Assembly: GCA_022036555.1 (NCBI GenBank)
Contig: CM039126.1
Span: 1,948,676 to 2,012,675, forward strand
Direction of reading: 5' to 3'
From: Microstegium vimineum
Lineage: Eukaryota > Streptophyta > Magnoliopsida > Poales > Poaceae
Length of the DNA stretch: 64,000 nucleotides
In this document: positions 47,340 to 57,246 of the stretch, piece after piece
Layout: each line of letters opens with the position of its first letter
Numbering within the stretch: the first letter of the stretch is position 1
Made by a program: the position numbers and the translations under genes
The notes under the pieces: generated by a model
Told to the model about the DNA's origin: nothing
Databases searched by the model: none
The model's input: only the letters and a program-made list of their open reading frames with translations

Positions 47340-48340
47340 TGTTGATACCATTTTCCAACATGTCAAATGGGCTAAGACTCGCGTTGATCGGTGGCCGTTT
47401 TCTATCGGCATTGGAACGTCATCGGTTAAGATTGCCGATGAGGATGAATACTGCAATAAGGTAAGGGTTGTTGCCGATGGAAGCTGAGCGATAAGCAGGT
47501 TTGTTGCCGATAAGGGTTGATTGATAAAAAGTAAGTTGCCAGTGAGAGTAAAATTGTTGTCGATTGGAGGAGATTACCGATAGGAAAATATTGCCGATGG
47601 GCACAGGATGACGTGGCGGCTGACGTCAGTAGAAAATTGCCGATGACGATGAAGAAGATTGCAGACTAGAAGTGTGCCGATGAAAGGGTTCATCATGGAG
47701 GGGTTTGATATGGAAATTGGTGTTTTTATGCCAGTGTTATTTTATTGTTTGAGTCTGACTCTTGCACGAGTCATTTATTTCCTTATAATAGGAGTTTTTT
47801 GTTTAGGGAAAGATTATTTTATTTGGGTCTGACTCCTGCGTGGGTCAGTTGTTTCCTTAAAAATAGGAGTTTTTGTTTAGGAAAGGTACGAGTCGTGTCT
47901 GTCTACAACTCCTTTTGCTGGAGTATAAATATGTACGTAGAGATCGTAAGAAAAATATAATCATATATCAAACAAATCTATTACTCTTATTTACTTTTCC
48001 AGCAATCCTACTTTTATTGTATTAGATCTAGCTTATCTACGAGTTCTTCAAGCTTCGACGGGCTGCATCTCCTCGATCTCCGTCAACCCTTGCAAGTTCC
48101 GCGTTTGAGCAACCTGAGCCTTGACATCCGGGCGCATCGATGTCGTCTCGTTCAGCTCTACTCTAGTTATCTTGATCAAGTTTGAGCCTTGACATCCGGG
48201 CGCATTGCCGTTGTCTCGTTCAGATCTTGTTCTATCTATCGTCCTTGTCGATTAATGTCAAATCGAGTGGCACACCTTTGGACATCAAATTCGGCTATAA
48301 GCCCGAGGTGTTCGCAGATCCTGAACTTTTTGTGTCAACA
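47340..48340 (+). repeat. Element B 3' LTR (1001 bp)
   Basis: Starts TGTTGATACC and ends TTTTTGTGTCAACA. It is nearly colinear with 35634-36633. Dyads lie at 47756-47773 and 47830-47847, and TATAAAT at 47934-47940. Confidence 0.93.
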
Positions 48341-48345
48341 ACCGT

Positions 48346-48355
48346 CAACAACGAG
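48346..48355. repeat. Displaced end of element D 5' LTR (CAACA) and right TSD of D (ACGAG)
   Basis: After B's right duplication (48341-48345) come CAACA (48346-48350), the last five bases of D's LTR, and ACGAG (48351-48355), which matches 214-218. These ten bases settle the order of insertion: E, then D, then B. Confidence 0.9.
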
Positions 48356-49600
48356 GTGGCCGCTGTTCTCCACAGCTGCAGCACGCCTGACCAGGGTGGC
48401 CCACGGGTCGTGGCGCCGCCATCCGACGCGATCTTTACATCAGGCAGATGTTTCTCGAGCCCCGCGGCTGGGTTGCCTGACCTGGATACGCAGATGCTTT
48501 GGATCACGGTGGTATGTTTAGTGTGGGTGCCGTAACGGCACCCCTAGCTTTCGGCCTCTCGGGCTGGGATTTCCCTTTAGTCCATCTTGTAAACGTTTTT
48601 ATGTTTTCGATATCTGATGGTTGGGTGTAGCCCCGTGGCTCTTAGAGATAATGTAACCCCTGCAAGGACAAACGTAAGCGCACATATATATGAAATGAAA
48701 TGTGTTTGTTTTCGTGTTTACCTGGACGGACCTCTGACGCATGAGGCTTGCCCCGTAATGCGGCGCCAGCCCCGAGTCTTACTCGATGTAAAGAAAATCA
48801 TCTCAGGTTTATGTCGTCTTTTTGTTCGTTCCCCGCGCATCTCTCCGCGAGAAGGGGAATATGAGCCGACCCATGCTATCCTCGAGGCGGGCGAACCACG
48901 GGTGCTCGTCAAGTTAATAGCGGGCAAAATGTCAAGTGGGGTGTTCGGTTCCCGTTCGCTAGGGTTCTGGCTCGTGGCCTATGTCGTGGCTCACCCCAAA
49001 TCGGTTTCATCTAGTAGCCGGGTCCGTTCGGTGGGTCTCGGGGGCCTGCTGCCTTCCTTCGGTAGGATAAACCATGAACCAATCATCGTTAAAACGAACT
49101 CAGATACAAATCGGGAATGACCTTAGCATCCGATTGCCAGGCTAATGACCACTAGTGTGTCCATATCCCTATTCGCCCCTTGCTCTGATGTCCTGAGTCG
49201 GCCGTTTCGAACCCCGCTGGGGTGGCCTCCGTATCTCTGGACCATAACGGGCCATCGGGGCGTCTATAGCCCCTATCCCTTTATCTTACCTGGGCCCATG
49301 GATCGTCGCCGCTAGCTGCGCCACATGTGCGTCCCTCCGACCTCCGCGTGCGTTGGCCGAGCTCGGACGAGTCGAGGCCATTCCGAGGTGCGCTTGCGAT
49401 CGGGAGGCGTGCGCCTTGGCTGGGACGCTGGAGAAAAGATCTATGTGCGCCTTGGCATGGCGTGGTGGGCCGGGGTGGATCCTGTAATGATGATAGATAC
49501 GGGATGCGGATCGATTCGAGAAAAAAGGGTAGTGGTGTCAGTTACCTGCCATCGTGCGTGTGGCTCCCGATATTCTCGCGAATAGTGGAAACGACATAGC
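48356..49600. other. Unassigned part of element E or its neighbour (probably LTR or 3' flank)
   Basis: No protein domain is visible. A stretch at 48520-48700 (GGTGCCGTAACGGCACC inverted repeat at about 48528-48545, then a T-rich part and AATGTAACCCCTGCAAGG) looks like a transcript end or LTR. The CGGCCGCATTTAATGCG stretch at 49606-49622 is typical of the leader of RIRE2-type antisense ORFs. The open frames at 48617-49120 and 49325-49599 have no recognisable content. Confidence 0.4.
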
Positions 49601-49855
49601 CGAGCGGCCGCATTTAATGCGACTCGGGTAGTGGGGTCATGGCGTGGAGAACTGAGGAGGCGCCGCTCCGCCTTCCAGGTCCTTGTAAGTACCTGCCCAC
49701 TGCATCATCCCCGTGAGCTCGCACTGTTTGCCTTCTTCATCTCCTCGTTTTGTTCGCGTCGCCTTCCTTCGCATCTAGGGTTTTGCGCCGCCACATCGTT
49801 ATCCTTAGCCTCGCACTCCGCCGCGCTGCGTGCCATTCATCTGGAGCGTCCCCCA

Positions 49856-52800
49856 TGGCCGGAGAACATCCGGTGAGGAGCTGGGCTCGATGCACGGCCG
49901 AGTACGCGTGGGCGCTTGAGCTGGTGGATGCAGGGATGTTGCGCCGCCGAGCTCTCCGCTGATAATGATGTTGAGTGGATCGTCCCCACCGGCGTCGACG
50001 TGCCAGACCCACCAGAGGGGTACGTGGTCTCCTTCCTTCCTTTCCACGAGCGTGGGTTCGGCACACCGCCATCGCGCTTTTTCTGCGGAATCCTCCACCA
50101 TTATGGATTGAGCTGCACAATCTCAATTCCAACTCCGTCCTCCACCTTGCGGCCTTCGTGGCCATGTCGGGGAGGTGATTGTGGTGTCGGAGGCGGACTT
50201 CGTCTTGTGGAAGTTCTTCTTCAAGGCAACGGTCTTCCTCCTCTACTCCAGCGGTACGGATGGGTGGTTGCCGAGTAGAGATGCGCCATCAGCCTCCGCT
50301 CGGCAAACTCATCTCTCTACATGCCAGCGCGGGCGATCTCGTCGAACCGCGGGTGGAAAATCGCAGTGGTTCTATATTCGGAACCACCCGAGATGCCGCT
50401 CTCGGCTTACATGGGCCGGCGCTTCGCCGGGGAGCTTCCCAGCTGGCATTACGGCCCGACCCCCGAGAGCTTGCCAGGATGGAGCCCCACTCCGGAGTCT
50501 GGCACAGCTCTAGGGCCAGGGGCTGAACCTCGCAGGGGTGGTCGCGCAAATCTTGCAGCGTCGGGTACTCCTTCTTATGGAGCGAGAGCGCCCGCTGCAC
50601 GAGATGGTGCCCGGAGTGTCGCGCTCGTTGTCGCCATGGCGGAGGAGGAGCTGAGCTTTGATCGTATGCTGGCCGCCATGAGACGGTTTGCTGGGGGATG
50701 CCATGACCCCAGACGACATCGACCGCTGCCCATCGATGCGCCCGGATCTCGGCTTCGTGCCACTGGTGAGTGCGGACCACGCTCCGCCAGTCTCTTTCTG
50801 TGTCGCCTTCCTTTGGTAGTGCTAATCCGCCCATGCGTGGCAAGAGGAGGAGGAAGAAGGCCGACAGGTCATGGCGGTGTACGCAACTGGACATGTTGCA
50901 GGCCAGGCAGCGCCAAGTGGGCGAGCCAAGGAGGAGTCTCCCACAGAGTCCGACGAGGACTGGGAGAACCTTAGCGGTGACGGCGATGGTGGCGACGATG
51001 ACGATGATGACGATGAGGAGGACAGACGTCCTGTGTCTGAGGTTTGGTCCACGGCGCTGCTGGTGGCCGGGACCTTGCGCTACCCTGTGGGGTGGCGCCG
51101 ACGGGGTGATTGCCCCGGTGAGGACGCTCAGGGCACACCTAGCCCCTGGCATTCCGGGAGTGTCGCCACCCGTGATGCCCCGGTCACTCCCCGCTCCGCC
51201 CCATCTGAGGGGTGAGGCGAGGCGAACGGAGCGGCGGTTCGAGCGCCGCAGGTCGCGGACAGGTGGAGCCGAAGCGGAAACACGTCCGCATCTTCTCCCC
51301 CTGTAAGTTTTACTTGATGTCCTTCCCCGCTCTGTTAACGAGAAGAGAGGCTGGCTCGCGTTTGACTGTGCGTGATGGACGTTTCAGGGCCATCGAAGGA
51401 ACCACCCCACGCGGGCTGGAAGAAGCTGCACCAGGGGGCGTCGACCGCCGGCGAGGGACATAGTGGCGCCGCCCCGGTCCTTGATCTGACGGGAGGCGTC
51501 GGGACCGGGGACGAGCTGGCTCGGGACACGCCGCCATCGTTGGCGTGACGCCGCTGACCCCACAGACGCCGGCCCCGTAGTTGTTGCGCCGCCCTCCCCC
51601 CCGGAGGTGGTTGTCGTCGATTACTCCAGGGAGGAGGACGGCCTAGGTGACCCCATGGCCGTGGACGTTGAGGAGACTCAGCCGTTTCGCAGCGGGCGAG
51701 GCCGATGAGGGCGGCCTTGACGGCGCGGCGTTAGAGGGCGAGGTGGCGGTGACCGGGGCGAGCGAGGGGGGCCCCTAGGCAGTCCCCTTTCTCCCAACAT
51801 GCCGGCCCGGGAAAGGTGGCCCCCCGGTCCTTCACCGAGGAGGAGGTGGCGGTTGCCCGCGCATCGAAGGCCGTCCTCTTCCAGTCCAGCGCGACCTCGC
51901 CGGGCGAGACGGCTGGTGCGGTGGGGAACGTTGCCCTTGGGGCGCTGCGTCGGTTGCGTCTCGACCGCCGTGCCTTCGGGGATAGCGACCCGATCGCATG
52001 CATCAATGGGAGGAACCAGGGGTAGCCGGTGTTCGTGCTGGATGACTAGCGCGAGCTCCAGCCTGGAAACCGCATGGCGGCCTCCCGTTAGGAGCATGAT
52101 CACCTCTGTGGCGCGCACAGTGGAGCTGATCCAGAGGGCGGTCGCGGCGCTCTGCGAGGACTTCTCTCACCACAGCAATGTAGGAGGACGCCCAACCCTA
52201 AGTGTTGTTTGTTCTTTGTCGTCGACTTCTTGACGTCTTCATCTGCACAAATCCTGATGGCGACGAGCGCCGGGAAGTCCGACTTCCTCCGTCGCGAGCT
52301 TGGTCGGTGGGATCCTGGGGTCGTGGACGTCCGCCGGGGAAGCCGATGTGGGGGAGGGCTCGTGGCGACTCGCCCTCGTGTAGAGGAGTTGCAGGAGCAG
52401 CTGGCTACCTCGGATTGAGGGTGGCGGACGCCCAAGCGCTGGTGCGCAAGGAGCGCCGCCGACGCCGAGCGGGTCGAGCGTGAGCAGAGCGAGGCTCGTG
52501 CCGATGCTGAGGCCGTCCGCAGGATGCTGGCGGGTGAGCGGGCAGCGCGTCAAGCTGAAGTTGAGCGCTTGACCGCCGAGCGCAATGCTAAGGCGGAGGC
52601 GCGGGACCGGGCCATCTCGGCGCTGAAGTCCCTGGAGGAGCGCAACACCATGCGGTTCCAGTATGACAACAACCGCCGGGAACGTGATAACGCCGTGGCC
52701 CGCTTCGAGGACCTCTCTGCCCGGGCACAAGAGCGCAGTGCCGAAGCTGATCGGAGGATCCTGGCATTCTCCACCCAGGGCGGCGAGTTGACGACGGCTG

Positions 52801-52870
52801 CCCCACAGCTTCGTGCAACGATCCACGGCCTGGAGAGGGAAAATGGAGGTACGTTGCCTTCCTCCATTTT
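49856..52870 (+). pseudogene. Element E antisense ORF with 'putative gypsy type transposon' domain and coiled coil
   Basis: Starts with an ATG at 49856 (MAGEHPVRSWARC). The domain at 49990-50250 is spread over three frames: PEGYVVSFLPFHERGFGTPP, then ELHNLNSNSVLHLAAFVAM and EADFVLWKFFFKATV. This matches the PF04195-like family known from RIRE2-type elements. WFYIRNHP near 50380 and RRFAGELPSWHYGPTPESL at about 50415-50475 extend the match. An acidic region (DEDWENL...DDDDDDDEED) lies at 50950-51030. The end (52524-52845) is a coiled coil: LAGERAARQAEVERLTAERN. Plausible introns are at about 50766-50818 and 51303-51387, and a donor GTACGT at about 52849. Many frameshifts and stops are present. 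The function is unknown. Confidence 0.75.
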
Positions 52871-53039
52871 TTTGTCTTGGTATGAAGTGTCTTTTCGCTT
52901 GGATGAGTCTCCTTCTTGCCGCCCCAAGTGTTGCTGGGGCCAGAGTCCACATTGCGCGGGGTGTTTTGGCCCGTGTGACCTCTTCGGCGTGTTAGCCGTC
53001 GGGGGTTTTCGGACGCGACCGGACCCGTGTGGGCCTGCC

Positions 53040-53940
53040 TAGGACGGGGCCAAGGGGGATCGGGAAAGGCCCCTGGATCGGAGCCCAAAGCACGGGGGCG
53101 ATCGCCCCCGCCTCAAAGACACAGGAAACTCTACGCTTGTCAAAAAGGGTTATCACTTGGATCCCCCAAGGACTGCTCGACCAGGTTGAAGTACCGGGAG
53201 GACCCCGGGAACAACCTGGGCCCCCAAAGTCAAAGAAAATGTTCCCGCGCGTGGGAAGAGTACCCTACTGGTCATAGTCCAGGGTGTGGCCTTGAAAAAA
53301 AAAGTTTATTGTCCTATGGCTCGTTTAATTTTTTTTTGTGGTTTCCGCATTTTTTGTTTTGATCTACTTGTTTTGCCTTTCCTGAGAGAGACTGATCTCT
53401 CGGGGGGCCCATGGGGAAGTGCTTGGCTCCGGGGAGTCGTACACCCCACGGCCCCTTTTCCCGGGGGCCGGGGAATTTTCTCCCCTTTGGGCCCGGAAAG
53501 GGGAAGTTTTTGTTTGGGAGAAAGGTGCGGGTATTTTCGCAAAAAAGCTTTTTGGAGAGAAAAAATAGGGGGTTCCCCCCCACCAGCCCCCCAGGGGGTG
53601 TGCTCTGGCACCCGGGGGTGCAACTTGTAAGCGATTGGGCCCAATTCCCACATTTTTATCCCCAAACTTTTTGCATAAGAAAAATTACATTTCGTATGTA
53701 CAATGGCTGAGTACTTAATAAAGTAATAACGACATAGCTATTGGGGTCGGGGGTCCAAGCTCTCCGGCTTAGGTGTCGATCCCTCTTGCACACCCCGATC
53801 GCCGCCAAAGCTTCTGGTATGCACTTCGGGCATGGGGTTCTCACAGCAGTCCCCCCGCACTGGTACCCCCTTGATTTGGAGGGGGTATGATGATCCGCCG
53901 GCCCCGAATTTGAATTGAGGAGGGTTGGGGGATGACCATG
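53040..53940. other. Unassigned, low-quality stretch in element E
   Basis: Sequence full of stretched homopolymers (for example at 53290-53335 and 53400-53600). No RT, RNase H or integrase motif can be read in any frame. It is the place where pol should be. It may be a deletion scar, a mis-filled assembly gap, or the transcript end of the antisense ORF. Confidence 0.45.
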
Positions 53941-53949
53941 AAAAATTCG

Positions 53950-54246
53950 CTAGCATGCCTTCCAACACCGCATGGGAGGTCCCCCCGGGGAACCCCAAAA
54001 CCCCAAAGGGAAGGACCTCATCCGGGGAAGTTGTCTGGCTCCCCGAATGTGACGGGCAGGTCGATCTGCCCTAAGGGGTATTGTTTGCCTTCTGGGGACG
54101 ATTCCCTCGAAGGCAGCCCCCGAGGATCGGAGCTTCTCCCTGCGTAGGCCGAGGGCCTCGAAGGTGTTGAAGTACATGATGTTGAGGCTGCTGCCCCCGT
54201 CCATCAGCACCTTGGTGAAGAGCACATCCCCTATGACCGGGTCCAC
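53950..54246 (-). pseudogene. Element E aspartic protease
   Basis: The minus frame begins near 54246 and contains DVLFTKVLMDGGSSLNIMYF at about 54170-54225, then FEALGL. VxMDGGSSLNI is the active-site form of Tat-type retropepsins. The downstream part of the domain (about 53950-54080) includes PLGFWGSPGG but is in poor sequence. The frame is separate from the gag frames, as expected for a decayed copy. Confidence 0.82.
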
Positions 54247-54289
54247 AACGAGTGGATAGCGACCCGGGTGGGGGACGTGGCTCGGTGGT

Positions 54290-56740
54290 CATAACGGTTC
54301 CGAACGTGATGTCGAGGAAAGCCGGAGTTGCCGAGGCGATTGTGAAGACCTCACGGCGCTCCTTCTTCTGCCGGCGCTTGCTGCCGTAGGCCTCCGAGCC
54401 CCGAAGATCATGAGACACTTGTTGACTTTGAGGGTAGGAGTCTTTGTGACCCCCGTCCCTGTCTGGCCCTCCGGCTGCTTGGGCTCATCCTTGTCAGGGA
54501 CGACCTTGAAGTATCGGGCCATCATGTCACACTGCTGGAGCGTGTGCTTGACCGGCCCGTTGTGTATGGGCATGGCTTGGTGAGCATGTCGTCAAACTTG
54601 CCCACCTTCTTCCCGCCCTGGGGACGAGGAGCCTTGCGGTCTGCACCGCGACAACGTTGTCGCTGCCGCCGCGTTGCGGCATTGCCCTTTTTCTTGTTCC
54701 TATTCTTGGCGCGGTTGCAGCCGCCTTCGTTGGCGTTCTCCGCTTCCTTTTCCTTCCCCTTGTCGGGGTGGAAGATTGCACCGACTACCTCCTCGCCCGA
54801 ACCATAGCTCGTTGGCGATGTCAAGGAGTCGCTTGGTGGTGCGTGGATTGCTGCGGCCCAGCTCCTGGACTAGCTTTTTGCAGGTGGTTCCCGCAAGGAA
54901 TGCCCCAACTACGTCTATGTCGGCCGTGGTCGGGAGCTTGTGCATTGCTAAGAGAAACGACGGAAATAGTCTCAGAGGGACTCGTCCGCCTTCTACCTGC
55001 AGCTGCGGAGGTCCCAGGGGTTTCCTGGGCGCGTGTAGGTGCCTTGGAAGTTCTGAACGAAGGCCTGTCGTAGGAGCTCCACCTATCAATGGTGTTGGAG
55101 GAGATCCTCGAGCCACGTGCGGTCGAGTCCGAGAGGTGGAGGGGTAAGTTGCGGATGATGAACATTTCATCGTCTGCGACGGCGGCCTAACAGCGAGGCG
55201 GTAGTCGTCGAGCCAAAGCCTTGGGTTCGTTTTCCCTGAGTACCGGACGATGTTTGATGGTTGCCAGAAAGGATGCGGAAAAGGTGCGCGGAGAATACAA
55301 CGAATGAATGCCAAGGGGCCTGGCGGCTCTGGCGTTGGAGGCCGGTCCTCATCGCTGTTGTAGCGGCCACCACGATGGACGTGGAAACCCCAGCTTACGC
55401 CGTCTCGCTTGGCGTGCTTACGCGCATCGAGCATGTCACGCACGTCGCGCTTGTCGCCCACGTGGGCGTGAACTATCGGTCGTCGGCGTTCGTCCTTTGC
55501 GGGGCTCTGGTGGACAGACCCCTCACGGTCGTTAGGCGCCGGGTCGGCCTGATGACCGGTGCTGAGCCTGCGTCTCCACAACGCGGAACTCTCGGCCTGC
55601 TGAACCGCAGCACGCCCCAGAAGGGACTTGAGCTTATCATGTGCAAGCCTCCCCTCGGGAGTATCTGGGACTGGGAGGTTGCGGAGCAGCATTGCTGTGC
55701 CGTGATGTTCTGGCTGGCTGTGTGAACTGCGGTGGGCCGTGCTCGTCGTTGATGATGCGCTGGTGCACCGCTCGGGCTTCCCTTCGAGCGCGGGGCTCTC
55801 CGGGGATCCTTGCGGCTTCGCGCTCGAGTTGTTCGCGCTCGAGCATCACCTTTCGCTGGCGCTCCGCGAGTTGCCGCTCCATCTCGTGGAGGTCGTACAG
55901 CTGTCGCTGCCGGGGATCCGACGGTTGTGGATCATCTCCTGGCAGGGGCGCTGGAGCACCCGTCTCGTGCACGGGTGTGTGGACGCCGTCTTCGTCTTGC
56001 TCTTGAGGAGAGTGGCGTCGACAGCCGCTCTAGGGTGCGGTTTGGTGTCGCACATGAAGCATTCACGGCCGCGGCCGGCACTACGGTCGTTCGAGTAGAC
56101 ACCGAAGTAGGTAGTCACTGGCGTGCAGGAAACCGTAGAAGGCCTCCTTATCCCCCAGACCTTCGAAGTACAGGGGCTCCCAAGGATCGACGCTCCCGCG
56201 GCTGGAGTCGTCGTAAGGGTCGGAGATGGACCGAAGGTGGTGGGAGGCGAGCCCGATGCATGTCCCCTCCGCGGGGTCAACGTGGAAACCCGCGGCCACC
56301 ATCTCCGAATAGGATGTGTGGCCTTCCGCATGTCATGCGGTAGCGCCTTCGAGATGGGCGCGTTGATGAGCCCGGGAGAGAGCGGCTATCCTCTCGTGAG
56401 CTGCACCGTCGCATTGGCGAACGCGAAGTAGAGGTTGTGCAGGGACCCCTGAGTCGGCTAGGGCCCTGTCATGGTGTCAAGTTGGCGCTCAAACTCGGGG
56501 TAGTCGGCCTGCGGGACAGCTGTCCCTTGAGCGTTTTGCCCCCCGGAGGGAGGCAGGACAAGGTGGGCCATGGATGCGAGATGGCGTCCATGGTTACCTC
56601 AGAGGGTGCCGTAGGGCGATGGAGGACTAGGTCGGCCCCATACCGCGGCATTGGATGTCCAGGCTACCAAACGAACAATGGAGTCTGGAGCGAAATTGAT
56701 GTGGCGAATGCATCCCATATTGAAAATGCGGGTGACATGC
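54290..56740 (-). pseudogene. Element E gag
   Basis: Reading leftwards: an N-terminal charged, helical part at 55637-55972 (EMERQLAERQRKVMLEREQL), then a gag domain with GPLAFIRCILRAPFPHPF and YSGKTNPRLWLDDYRLAV (about 55190-55330). Next is IIRNLPLHLSDS (55120-55165), and then AFLAGTTCKKLVQELG (54860-54910). The terminal zinc-knuckle-like stretch HNGPVKHTLQQCDMM is at about 54510-54565. This is the capsid/nucleocapsid arrangement of RIRE2-type elements. Several frameshifts break it. The PBS lies just to the right. Confidence 0.85.
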
Positions 56741-56805
56741 AAGTTCCCCTACCTGGCGCCCAACTTTTCGGTGTCTAAAATGGCGGGGTCTAGACAGCCA
56801 AAAAA
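56741..56805 (-). other. Element E primer-binding site and start of 5' LTR
   Basis: On the minus strand, GACACCGAAAAGTTGGGCGC is followed by CAGGTAGGGGAA. The TTGGGCGCCAGGTAGGGGA-like site is a PBS, so the last bases of the 5' LTR lie at about 56774-56805 before the gap. Confidence 0.55.
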
Positions 56806-56905
56806 NNNNNNNNNNNNNNNNNNNNNNNNNNNNNNNNNNNNNNNNNNNNNNNNNNNNNNNNNNNNNNNNNNNNNNNNNNNNNNNNNNNNNNNNNNNNNNN
56901 NNNNN
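56806..56905. other. Assembly gap (100 N)
   Basis: Exactly 100 N, the usual placeholder for a gap of unknown size. It separates element E (PBS at its left edge) from CACTA element F. The missing part should hold E's 5' LTR and the 5' portion of F with its TIR and most of its transposase. Confidence 0.97.
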
Positions 56906-57246
56906 TAGGGGTTAATTGGCTCTTTATAGGTTTAATTCTTGTTTAGAAGTTAAAAAGAGCCCAATTCACCCCCCCCCCCCTCTTGGGCATCTTGATCCTT
57001 TCACATACGTCGTCACTATCCTCCATGTATCAAACTTCCTTGTCTCTTGTTTTTTCAGGGAATTTCTAAATATATATTGGAGAGGGAGTAGGGCTCCTTC
57101 CCCTCAAGAAGAAGATAACCTTCTCAAACATGGTGTGCCCGATTTCATTTTCTAGTTTGATACGAAGGTACCTGGTTGAATCTTTGACATCTCACTTTGC
57201 TCCTATGAGCGACTAATGTAAAGATCTATCCGGCCTCACCTTGCAG
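56906..57246 (+). other. Element F sequence between gap and DUF4216 exon
   Basis: Probable intron or end of a transposase exon. A short frame at 57030-57155 (FREFLNIYWRGSRAPSPQEE) may be exon sequence. The acceptor CACCTTGCAG ends at 57246. A run of ten or more C at about 56970-56982 is suspicious. Confidence 0.4.

Larger units (their letters stand above)
35634..48340 (+). mobile_element. Element B: Tat-lineage Ty3/gypsy retrotransposon inserted at the tip of D's 5' LTR
   Basis: LTRs at 35634-36633 and 47340-48340 and an ACCGT duplication. The plus strand encodes gag, protease, RT, RNase H, archaeal-type RNase H and integrase. The minus strand near the 3' LTR encodes a plant-mobile-domain protein with introns. 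This is the most readable of the three copies and served as my reference. Scattered frameshifts in gag, protease and integrase make it non-autonomous as read, although some may be consensus errors. Confidence 0.93.
219..48350 (-). mobile_element. Element D: Ty3/gypsy LTR retrotransposon (Athila-like layout), carrying three nested insertions
   Basis: The ends are LTRs in the same orientation: 219-1708 (3' LTR on the minus strand) and 34130-35633 plus 48346-48350 (5' LTR, split by element B). Both termini are TGTTG...CAACA and the element is flanked by ACGAG (214-218, 48351-48355). A PBS-like site lies inside the 5' LTR and a purine-rich tract inside the 3' LTR, which fixes minus orientation. 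Minus-strand gag, protease, RT, RNase H and integrase fragments follow in that order, giving the gypsy gene order. Removing A, C and B leaves an element of about 10.5 kb, a normal size. Assignment to the Athila lineage is an inference from the PBS type and the style of the gag and integrase C-terminus. Confidence 0.9.
48351..56805 (-). mobile_element. Element E: Tat/RIRE2-like gypsy element, minus orientation, apparently without RT-RNase H-integrase
   Basis: Minus-strand gag (about 54290-56740) and protease (53950-54246) are followed, reading leftwards, by an antisense ORF (plus strand, 49856-52870). The RT-RNase H-integrase block that should stand between them (about 3 kb) is missing: only about 1 kb of poor, unassignable sequence lies there. 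The 5' LTR falls in the N gap. The 3' LTR should lie left of 49600 but I could not define its ends, so the left limit is uncertain. Confidence 0.7.

Noticed and set aside
46914..47456. 180-codon minus-strand ORF before B's antisense gene
   Set aside because: It starts inside the 3' LTR, lacks any domain and conflicts with the frame that joins in phase across intron 1.
50289..51152. 287-codon minus-strand ORF in element E
   Set aside because: It is a GC-rich shadow of the plus-strand antisense ORF, whose motifs (WFYIRNHP and others) match a known family.
55261..55725. 154-codon plus-strand ORF over E's gag
   Set aside because: It is antisense to clear gag motifs on the minus strand and lacks its own domain.
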